The notes under the pieces were generated by a model that made no database searches, was not told the origin of the DNA, and saw only the letters and a list, made by a program, of their open reading frames with translations. Position numbers and translations under genes: made by a program. Shown piece after piece: positions 44,701-56,700 of a stretch of 60,000 nucleotides of DNA; within the stretch, counting starts at the first letter, position 1, and each line of letters starts with the position of its first letter. This DNA is from Owenia fusiformis (lineage: Eukaryota > Annelida > Polychaeta > Sabellida > Oweniidae), in the NCBI GenBank assembly GCA_903813345.2, contig CAIIXF020000009.1, forward strand, positions 34,839,759 through 34,899,758, given 5' to 3'.

Positions 44701-47700
44701 AAAGTAGAGTTATAAAAAGAGTGGGATTTATTCTATTATTTTTGGGATAAAAATGTATCACACCACCCCCAAAATTGCTTAAATAATTTGAAATAATTTT
44801 TGAAATCTTTTCATCAAGAAAATTATATTCATCCATTAACAGTCGCAAGAGCCTTTACCAGTATCTGTTTAGGTTTTAGACATGTTCATCACAACTAGTA
44901 TTTTTAATAGTCCAAACATAGTCTTGTTGTATGTTGAAAAGCAATTTGTATAAACTTTTTACATTATTATCTTGTTTCTAGAGATAAAAAGAGGGACTCA
45001 AACAAAACAAAACGATTCAAGAAAGTTGGATTCGTGAAAAGAACCAAATATTCTATGAGCATAGTAAGTACATAAAGTAATTATCCCACTGAACAAAGTT
45101 TGAGAGGGATATAGTGAACCCATCTGTCCATCCATTCGTCAATCTACAGGGCAATAACTCAAATATCAGTTGATGGATTTGATTCAAATTTTATAGGCTT
45201 ATTTATGAGTGTAGGACCTCTGCTCAACAAGGAATTCTCAATATGGCCGCTCAATTCAAAATGGCCATCATTTTTCGTAAGAACTGTAATCTCTGATAAC
45301 TCAAATACGAGTGGGTGGATTTGGTTTTTTATTGGCCAAAGCCTAGAGACACATGTGCTTTGCTGTAGAAGGAGTTTTCAAGATGGCAGCTTAATTTCAA
45401 ATTGGGCACCATTTTTCGTAAAAAAACAACTTTGATGACTCAATAAGAATTGCTAATTTTGCTATAACTTTTGTTCTGTTTGCTTTTTCTTCATGAAACT
45501 TTCGCAACCTAAGGCACATATATCTGACTTTATTCTATGAAAGTTTCAAGACAATCAAATTAGTATTAACAAAGTTATGGTTACTAATAGAGGTGTAACT
45601 CCCGAGTCAGTAACTCGAGTACAGCTCGTCAGAGCTGCCTATACATTGGCTCGAGTTGTCCTCTAGAAACTCGCAATCTATTTCAACTCGCGAGCTAGCT
45701 ATAACTCGAGTCAACTCGCGAGTTTCGCCTATCTTGCAAGCATGTAAAATGAATTCGGGTCACAGAGATCGTGCAACATTACTTCATTAGTGGAATAAAT
45801 ATACCAATGATCGCCATATTTAGCGCCCGTCACCTAAAAACACTCTCAAAGCTTCACAAAGTTCAACAAACATCGTGGAATGAAGAGTTACACCAAAAAA
45901 TCAGAAAAAGATCGACTATCGAAGGAACTCAACGGGCGATAATAGAGTAGTCACTAAAATTGAATAAAAATGGTCCCCTTATTCTCACGTCGCTTACACG
46001 ACTTTTACATAAAAAAGATGATCTATCATTAAATTAAGATCATAAGTCTTAACTTTAGATCGATAACCAGCAGTCTTTAGTATAAATAATGAAGATAATC
46101 CGGGAAAACCATTCATTAATTTGGGGGGCCCTTCTGGGTTTTCTAAAATATTGTTTGGTTAGATTCTAGCGATCTCTCGTCCTTACCGTATGTGGTGACG
46201 TCTATACCAGATCGTTTTTGATTGAAATATGAGATAACTGCAATGAATACCACACTTTCTTATGGCCCCAACGTGTTAAACACCTTTTAGATGAGACTAA
46301 ACCAGAGAAACTTGCCGCTTGAAGTTACAGTAATTTTTTATACCCGGGTTTACAATATGTACTGGACGAAATGAATGGACTCGAGTTTTACTCGAGTTTT
46401 GGAAATATTTGGCAAGTTGAACTCGAATTGGATTTTTCTGGCGAGTTACACCTCTAGTTACTAAGGTAACTAGTATCATGGATATGCGGGGCAAATTTCT
46501 GACGTCACTTTGGACAACATTTTGAGTGTTAAAAGCAGTATCATTTAATGCCGTTTAACTCTTGGGGTATGCAGTGCAGTTACAAATGATCCATTCCAGA
46601 TCAGAGTCACTTACATTCCAGCGTCAATGTACAGTTTCTGTCTGGCGACCCGCTCATGGTCCACATTTCTGAAGCCTGACCTTTAAAGTGTGTGACTAGG
46701 GAGGTGTTCACTGCAGACATCAGCTGATTGAGATTCTGGTCCTATATTCCTCTCAGATCCCTTTTCACTGGGGCGAATACAACAAAATCAAGTGGGGCCT
46801 TATCTGGGAAATATGCTGCGTGGGGCAATGCCTCCATGCCAAGCTCTGTTATTGTATTTAGGACTATAAAGGATCTGTGAGCAGGGGCGTTGTCCTGGTG
46901 GAACGTATAGGTCGATATTGCTCTTTAAGGATGTTGAAGTGTGTTCACTGCAGACATCCACTGATTTAAATTCTAGTGCGATATTCCTCTCAGATCTCTT
47001 TTCACCGCTGTTAGATAATACATATAATTCAAACTGACAACATTAAAATTTGACCATATCAACACTTGAGGTTGCCCTGCTTATCCATGACAGTGGTTAC
47101 CATAGTAACCATAACTTTGTCAATACTAAGTCGGTAATCAGCAAATTTGAATCGAATAAGGTCAGATATGTGTCGCTTATGTTGTAAAAGTTTCATGAAG
47201 AAAAATGCAAGATAACGAAAGTTACAGTAAAATTAGCAATACTCATTGTACAAGTGGATGGATTTGGTTCAAATTTGATTTGCTGATACCCAGGGACAAT
47301 GGGGCTCTGTTCAAGAAGGGATATTCAACATGGCCCCTATTTATCAAAACATGTTTTGTTTGGTGGGATTTTCTACTCAATGGAGTTCACTACATAGTTA
47401 TATTTGTATTTTTATTTGAATTGAGTATGTGGAGTGCCAAAGGCTGCCTCTGCCTATGGGGTCCTTAGAAAAAGCACTCAGCTTAATAAATGCATTTTTG
47501 ATATAAAATGTTCATATACGAGTCATAATAATTATGATTATGATTTCTCGTATAAAGAATCACTTATCTTATTGTTGAAGCATTACTCCAGCATTTTACA
47601 TTTTTGTCATTTGTTTGCTTGTATGTATATTTTATTCAGATATCCCTACATTTCAGGGTTGGTCTCACTTTAAACAACAATTAGCAGAAGTACGATACAC

Positions 47701-50700
47701 CATGGAACTCTGGTACAATCATCTGAAAAAGATTGAGGGTCACTTTGGGACAGGTGTTACGTCATATTTCCTGTTCCTTAAGTGGATGTTTTTGATGAAC
47801 ATGCCTGTGTTTCTATTGGTGTTTGGGTTTATCGTTATCCCACAGATCATTTGGCGATACCAGCAAAGTCCCATCTATACTGGAACCTTCACTGGAGTTG
47901 AACTAATGACTGGATGGGTAAGGAATTTTTTTTGATTTCAGTTTGGCTCTTTTCACCATGTGATCCCATCATATGGTGCCATTTCTCCCTTCATTTTGTG
48001 CTATAAACTAACATCCATGAATGTACATTATACAGCATATAAATTGATAAAAAAACACCCAAGTTGTCACTAAGCATGTACAGAATGGTATGATATTAAT
48101 GGCAATCTTAAAATTGAATAAAGTTAGCTAAAGTCATAAATAAATTATATCTTTTATTTTAATTGGAAAATCATTTTATTATCTCGCCTGGGGTCAGTTT
48201 CTAAAATTAAAGTTGGAGTCCACAAATTCTATACAAAGCTATCACAAAAAAAGACAATCAGCTTACAAATCAGTCATTTTAAAATTATTTTGAGAGATGT
48301 ATTTTAGTAAACCCTGCTTGTTTGATATTTGTTCAGGGGTTTCATTAGCAGCAGGCAACAGGTGATTTTCACTGGTTGTTTCCACAAAATCGCCTGTTGT
48401 TTTTAGGGACTTTTAGGAACTTTTTCCTGTTAAATTTATGATCCATTAATTTTACCTGCTGTTTTCAGTTATTTAGCCTGTTGTGAGAAATTCTAGTGAA
48501 ACCGCTGTTGTTCATTTGATTCAGGGTTTCTTTGAAAATACAGAGATGTTTTATGGGTACTACGTGAATGATACAATCTCTGGTAGGGCCACTCCAGATC
48601 TGAAGTATGACATGAAATATGCATACCTGCTAACGATGGGTGCTTACTATCTCTTGATAATGATCATTCTCATGGGAAGGTAAGAAATACATAGAACCAA
48701 ATGCCTCCTTGACTGTTTAGATTGGTTACATATAAAGGTGTATAACATGGGAGTCAAAGGGGAAAATATATAAAATATGTCCAAGAACATCCTCCGATCA
48801 CAGGGCTTCAAAATCCAGAATATCTTCTTTCTTTTTACCCCCTGCGATAAGCAGTTAGCATTTCCCCGATTAAGAACTCGCAATTTGATTCGCTGTCGCA
48901 ACACTGCAACAGCAATCGTGTATACGTCATCGGAGCATAATTAGATCACGTGATTCAGTTTAATCTGGTGCTTCCAAATTGGTTATAGCAGGGGGAAGAT
49001 CGAGGTACGGATTCTGGATACCTGCTTAGGAGGATGGTCCAACAAGTGTTCTCATTGATCAGTGTTCAGATTTTATATAGTTGGAACTATACTCTGAATT
49101 GAAATTTGAAAGGAGAGTGATTGTTGAAATTAAGTTTAATATTCATAAAACAACTGGGATCCAATTGGATATGTTGAATTAAATATGTAATGTTAATGAG
49201 CATGTAATGTTATGTTATTTAATAATGTTGTAATATTAATGAAGATGGATGAATTGTTGATTTTAATTTCAATGCATAAATGAAATTGAAATTGATACAG
49301 TTACCACAGACTTACTCAATACAACTTATACTCACTGTAGTCGATGCAGTTACTTAATCATTTCCTCTTTATATTCTATAGCTTGACAAGATCCTACAGA
49401 AAGAATTACATCGATGGGGGTGGGGAATTCTCTCTCTATTTCTCTAGCAAGGTGTTCTGTGGGTGGGACTATGGTATGACAGCCAGGGATGCGGCAAAGT
49501 TGAAGCAGAAAAGTATATCCCAAGAGCTCAAGGTTAGTTTTAGGAATCATTATGCTCTCCCTATTTTCTTGTAGCTTTTAAATCTTGTTATTTTACATAC
49601 TGTTCTTTCTTTCTTATCAAATGATGTAACAGTATATGTTAGTGTTATTCATCACCCTTGGTATACGCAGCTAACGAAAATTGACCGGTATGGGTCAAAA
49701 GCTGGACCGGTACGGGTTAACGGTTTTATTTGAATTTAAAACAGCCATAACTTGCTCAATATTGACTTCCTCGTGTCTAATTTGAAATATATGATGCCTC
49801 CCGATGCTTTTAAGTACCCCAATTTTTTACAGATTTTTAAACGGACCAAAACTCTCTAAATGCGCATTTATGCTCTTTTCTCTTGAGAACGACTGTCTCA
49901 TTTTCACGATAACTTTTATTTAGTACTTCTAACATATAAGATCTATTTTTCCCCATCAAGGTATGATGTAAATGACATGCTATTTACATCTTGTGAGTTT
50001 CAATGACGCGCGTTTGATTTTATAAAAAATGCCAAACTTTGTGACAAAGAATTTCATCAGCTATTGCCCCGAACTGGTCCGTCTTCTCTCTGCAAGCAGA
50101 TTGCCCCGAACCGGTCCGTCTTCTCGATGCAAGCAGGATGAAATTCTTTGTCACAAAGTTTGGCATTTTTTATAAAATCAAACGTGCGTCATTGAAACTT
50201 ACAAGATGTAAATAGCATGTCATTTATATCATATAGTGGAATCAATTGGTGCAAGGCCCCCATAGGGACCTTGCGTTTTCATACTAAAGTTCGTTTTGGA
50301 GTTTTTTCTTATTGTTCTATGTATTTCAAGACATTTTAGAGACAGGGCCCTTTTTCTAAAGCCCTTTTTCAAAAAATAATTGAGATTACACAGAGGATAC
50401 CCATTATTACTGCTTTTTAACACAATGTTAACAGAAAATTCAAATTTCAAACTCCTTATCTCACTATAATTCACCAATGGAGAATTGAAGTTGACCAACC
50501 AAACTTGGCACAAAGTTGGACCCTAAGATAAGCTCTAATCTGAGGGGTTTGATCTTTTGTGAAATCATATATTTGCCTAGCAACCACATAGCAACCATCT
50601 AAAATAACATATTTTACAATATAAATCCTATTAATATATGCTAGGATGCTATAAGACCATTACAAAAAGTCTTCTTTTCCTAAAATACAACAATTCAAAG

Positions 50701-53700
50701 ATATTTACAGAAGTGACATCATCATGTTGCATAGCAACAACATGGCAACAGGTTACAATGCCCATTTTGACATTTGCACACCATATTCCTATTATATACT
50801 CACTTGTATGCTTTTGGATCCCTTCCACATTATTTCTTAACATACAGAAATTGTATTTAAGCATAAATGATGCAGTTATGCCTGACTATTTTCCCTAGCA
50901 ATTTCTAGCAACGGCTTGAAATAATGGTTAAATTTGCCTAGCAATGACCTAGCAACAGCTTAAAATAGCAATGTTTCTCATAAAAATCTCACCAAATATC
51001 CACTATTATTTACTTGAAGAAAATTAATATGTATGTCTTTTAATTTATAAAGCTTTGTTTCTGCACACTTAAAAAAAATCTGTAGTCTCTTGTGTAAAGC
51101 ATGATGGGACATTTCTTGTTTTATGTTTATCAAATTGCAAAAATCCTGCAATTCATGTTTCAGTTCTGAGATAAATTAAACACAAAATATTCATCGTATT
51201 TATCCTTGTTACATTTTCAGCATTGATACCCCTAAGATAATACTTTATTTGGGTTAATTGCTACAATTTCCTTTGCAGTTGCATAGTTTTGGTGCAGTAG
51301 AATGAACCATGGCATTTGCAGTTCCCTTTGCAGTCACATTTAGTGCATCCACATTTAATTATGACTTTACATGCCTCGGATGCTTGCGACAGTATTGTCC
51401 ATCTGGGTACGCACAATCCTGATGCGCTCCTAAACCATCCCCATAGGTTTGGTGAAGGAAGAACTGGATCCACTATACCATTGCCCCCATACATGTGCTC
51501 CTTGGAGAGCTCGCATGACATGATATGAGTGCTGCATTGCATGTTGGAGGTACTCTATCGGGATCAATCTGTCATGAGTGAACATGTGCCTATGCATGGT
51601 ATTGAGATTTGTCTCACTGTTTGTAGGCTGGTAAACCAGGATAATGAACCTTGTGCCCATAACTGTTACATTGATGGGCGATCTGCTAGAGTCAAAAGGA
51701 CACATGTTAGATCATTACATAAGTTCCATTGCTTGAAAACTGTCACCTTGCTATGATGGTAAAGTCCAGATGTGGTATCAGTTCCAGTATGGGCGTGGAA
51801 TATTGGCAGCACACATGCTCAATCTGTAGCTCAAAGGCACAGGCTAAGGCTATCACAAGAACATTACTGTCCACTGATCTTATCATAAATGTCCTGCAAC
51901 CTTTTCCAACACCATGAGACACATGCAAAAACATATGTGTATCTGCCTCATGACATTGTTAATTTTCCACATTTGGATAGTAATATTCCACTGAACCCAG
52001 CATATGAGGTTTATGTATCCTAGCAGGGCGTGTTCAAAATACTAGTATATAGATTTTAAATCAAGACACCATATTTTACTGATTAAATCGTTAGGTCAAG
52101 GTTATGCTTGTTAAAAGCTTAAAATCCTATCTGGGCTTTGCTGAAACAAACAAGTCATTAATTTCAAAGTTTCAAGTTTTACCACTTGAGATGCTGAAGG
52201 ATGTAGGAATTGTGCAAAGAGCTCTATCTTTCAAGAACGTCTTGCCAATTGCTTGGTAGTTTGATGTTAGGGTAGGATTTCTCAGAAACAATGACAACAA
52301 TATAGAGTTCTTTGCACTACTAGCAACTGTAACAAGACATATCGTCCCTCCACTATTAAAAGGTTCTATGTCCACTTGTACCATATTTGAGAAAACAGAG
52401 AACAAACATTTAGGTTCATCTAGTTCAGCTAGTAATCTAAAACTTCCTCTGGAGTTGGTTCATGGAGTAAATTTTTACTATGCAAAAGAACAAGTCAGAA
52501 TTTATGCAGACAAAAAAGTTATGCAACATTATGTGGGTGGGTAGCATTTTGTCTGTCTCACTCTGGATACACTCAGTCGTTGAAAGTAAAAAGGTTTTAT
52601 CTCCAATGTGAATCATGACATTGAATGTTAAAAAGTTTTATCTCAAGAGATAGAACCATATAGCAGTAATTATCTTTTTCAAATGAAGGACATAGAACCT
52701 TATTGCATTAGAAATCTCCTATTTATGTTGTCTCAACCATTGAAGGAGAGTGCATTAGTAATCCTGCTATGCCATAATAGTCCCTGCTCCCAGGAAGAGG
52801 CAGATACACATATGTTTTTGAATGTGTCTCATGGTGTCGGAAAAGGTTGCAGAACATTTATGGTAAGATCGGTGGACAGTAATGTTGTGATAGCCTAAGC
52901 ATTTTCAAAAGGTAAAACTAACACTACATTCCAATTTATGAATTTGCTTGAGCACTACGCTGCCAATGTTCCACGCCCTTACTGGAACTGATACCACATC
53001 TGGATTTTACCATCATAGCAAGGGGACAGTTTTCAAGCAATGGAACTTATGTAATGATCTTACATGTGTCCTTTTGACAAGAAGCACATGTATGGGGGCA
53101 GTGGTATATAGTGGATCCAGTTCTTCCTTCACCAAGCCTATGGGGATGGTTTAGGATCCCATCAGGATTGTGGGTGCCCAGATGGACAATATTGCCCAAG
53201 CATCCAAAGCATGTAAAGTCATAATTAAATGTGGATGCACCAAATGTGACTGCAAGGGGAACTGCAAATGCCATGGTGCATTCTACTGCATCGAACTATG
53301 TACCTGCAAAGGAAATTGAAGCATTTCACCAAAATAAAGTATTATCTTAGGGGTATCAATGCTGAAAATGTATCAAGTATCAATGTGATGAATATTTCGT
53401 GTTTACTTAGTCTCAGAACTGAAACACGTACGAATTGCAATTCGATATACATAAGACAAGAAATGTCCCATCATGCTTTACACAAGAGACTAACGATTTT
53501 TAAGTGAGCAATTATAAAGCTTTATAAATTACAAAAGACATATATATTGATTTTCTTCAAGTACATATAGTGGATATATAGTGAAATTCCTACAAGAAAC
53601 ATTGCTATTTTATTTAAGATATTGCTAGGTCGTTGCTAGGCAAATTTAACCTTTATTTCAAGCCGTTGTTAGGGGAAATGGTCAGACATAACTGCATCAA

Positions 53701-56700
53701 TACATTTGCTATATGTTAAGAAATAATGTGGAAGAGATCCAAAAGCAGTGAACATATAATATTATATGGTCTGCAAATGTCAAAATGGGCATTGTAACCT
53801 GTTGCCATGTTGTTGCTATGTAAAATGGTGATGTCACTTCTGTAAATATGTTAAAATTGTTGTATTTTAGGATAAGAATACTTTTTTTTGTAATGGTCTC
53901 ATAGCATCCTAGCATATATTACGTGGATTTATATTATAAAATATGTTATTTTAGGCGGTTGCTATGTGGTTGCTAGGCAAATATATGATATCACAAAAAA
54001 TCAAAGCCCTAAGATTAGAGTTTATCCTAGGATCTAACTTTGTGCCAAGTTTGGTTGCTCAATTCCCATTCTCCACTGGTGAATTATAGTAAGATAAGGA
54101 GTTTGGAATTTGAATTTTCTAATAAAATTGTGTTAAAAAGCAGAAATAACAGGTATCCTGTGTAATCTCAATTATTTTTCTTAAAAGGGCTTTAGAAAAA
54201 GGGCCCTGTCTCTTAAATATCTTTAAATACATAAAGCTATAAGAAAAAACTCAAAAACAAACTTTAGTATGAAAACGCAAGATCATTCACCAATTGATTC
54301 CGCTAATACCTTGATGGGGAAAAATAGATCTTATATGTAAGAAGTACTAAATAAAAGTTATCGTGAAAATGAGACAGTCGTTCTCGAGAGAAAAGAGCAT
54401 AAATGCGCATTTAGAGAGTTTTGGTCCGTTTAAAAATCTGTAAAAAATTGGGGTACTTAAAAGCATCGGGAGGCATCATATATTTCAAATTAGACACGAG
54501 GAAGTCAATATTGAGCAAGTTATGGCTGTTTTAAATTCAAATAAAACCGTTAACCCGTACCGGTCCATCTTTTGACCCGTACCGGTCAATTTTCGTTAGC
54601 TGCTTATACCAAGGGTGTTCATTGGCTAACATAGTAGGCTTATGGAATCACTCACTCCATCCATCTGTCTGTATCATTTAAAAGTATTACCAAATCAGAT
54701 AATATATGTTGCAATTGTTATTGAAAAGTGTCAGTTTCAACTTTCCATGTTTTACAGCTTTCTCTAGGTACTTGAAGCGGCCATTTTGCAATGTTTTTCA
54801 CACAATACCAGTATATTTTTTTATTTTCCATTTTACACTCTACTATACCTTGCATTTGGTGTTCATAAGCAACCCATTTGGCTTAATAGTAGTGATTATG
54901 TTATTTGTTTTTATTTTTCTGTTCCTTATTAATGGTTTATCGGATGACTGTTAGATGTTAATAAGGTACAGTACTTTCAAAAATATACATAACAATCCAA
55001 TTAGACAAACAGGGTGTCTCATGCATTTCTAGGGGTTAGGTATAGTAGTGTGTATTAGTCTGTTGTTTTTTATGATGCTCACAATGATATGAGCTATTAT
55101 TTATTTATATTTTTATATTTTATGTTTCTAGGAATTTTTAGCCAGTCGTAGGAAAAGGCAAGAACCAGAAACATGTGGTATCTTCTGCTCAAATTTCCTA
55201 CTACGTCTAGTCACTAATGTGATTGTGTTGGGCCTCCTAGGTGGCTCTGGCTACCTGGTTTGGTTCCTTGCAACAACACAGTCACTCAAGGTACAGTTTT
55301 TATCTTACCCTGATCAAATTACCAACTTTTCGTTATCCATATTTTTTCGGATAATTTTTGGTGTTCGGCTTCTGTAACAATCGGTAGGTTGTTGACATTT
55401 TGCATGCTAATGCCTTGTTTAATGTTGATTTTCATTTTAACTCTTAGTATTTTGTACTTCTTGATTTGAACACGCTACTAATTATCAATCGATAATGTGT
55501 TTTCATTTGATACAATCCCCGCTAGACTCTAAATGTGCCCATTCAACAAGACTTCATATTCTTAAGTTCTCTGAGTTAGTGGATGGTGATGAAAAGTTTT
55601 ACATTAAAAATCACAAATAAAATAAATAAAAAATACTTAACCTTCGTATGTTCACAAAAGGTGTATGTGAAATTTGATACAAGAAATCATCCGTATTATC
55701 ACATTTCATATACATAGTACTATTATCCATTTTCCAGACTGATCTTGCATGGATATCAGACATGGCTATGCCCTTGGTGATATCAGTCATCAACTGGTTT
55801 CTACCATTTGCATTCTCAATCATTGCGACATTTGAACGCTACAAAAAGCCAAAATCAGAGCTCTATATTACCATGTTGAGGTAAGGGTACAAAAGTGTTG
55901 AGATCAACTTTGTCTGTTTTGTTTTAATTTCTTTGTCTTCAGCAGGAGTTTTTGGCCTATTTAGAGCGTTCGTGACCTGAAAGAGTCAGATAAATCAAAA
56001 CTTTCTCAAATCTGGCTAAAATGATACAAGAATTTTAGAATTTCCTGAAAGGTGAGATAAAAGTTGGGAATTTTAATTGAATGAAATTTTGAAAATTTGA
56101 CCACAAAGTGAAGAAATGTGATCATGTAATAATTTGCTTCCTTTACAATGCATTTTGTCAGGGAATCTCATAGTAATGAAGGCAAGGTCAGTGAATTCTG
56201 ATTTGAAAATATTGTGACACCCCTCTTAAATGACCCTTTGCCCTTTGTGCATGTACATAGTAATATACACATAAAAACATATTGTTACATATAATGTGTA
56301 TCATATACAGTAGAACCTGCAAAGTGGAACACCTCTGTAAGTGGAACACCTCCAAAGTGGAACACTTTTTCAAAGTCCTGTTTAAAAACCCCATTGACTT
56401 AATGTTAATTGAACCTCTGTAAGTGTAACACCTCCAAACTGGAACAGTGAACACCCCATATTGAAAAATTAACCTGCTAAGTGGAACAGTCAATTTTCCA
56501 TAAATTTCAATATTGATACAGAATTAACCTCCTACAGTGATATCTGGGTATGAAAACAGGTAATAATGTGATAATTGGCAAATTGGTATTTTAATGGATT
56601 ACCATATAACAAATTAGATTAACCTCCTGTAGAGATCAACATGTGATGCTGCCACTAATTAATTTGATAATAAGCAAATTAGGATTTCATCAGATTATCA

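Larger units (their letters stand above)
45440..47245. repeat. Foldback element interrupted by a hAT-type insertion
   Basis: The left arm (about 45440-45587 plus 46457-46500) and right arm (about 47070-47245) are inverted copies; shared phrases include TTCTTCATGAAACTTT, ACAAAGTTATGGTTACTA and ATCATGGATA. The centre holds a transposase remnant. The hAT-like element at 45588-46456 splits the left arm. Confidence 0.75.
49634..54636. repeat. Giant (5.0-kb) foldback in a TMC-B intron
   Basis: Left arm about 49634-51955 and right arm about 52790-54636 are inverted copies. Outer ends share TATGTTAG and CACCCTTGGTATA.GCAGCTAACGAA. Middle parts share GACCGGTACGGGTTAACGG, GTTGCTATG and AGGGCCCTTTTTCTAAAG. 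Inner parts share broken coding sequence. The left arm is longer by a 270-bp insertion (49962-50235) and a block of about 160 bp near 51530-51690. The centre is about 830 bp. Confidence 0.88.

Noticed and set aside
54706-54954. Hydrophobic ORF of 82 codons in a TMC-B intron
   Set aside because: T-rich sequence gives Phe/Leu/Ile by composition; no splice sites or homology pattern.
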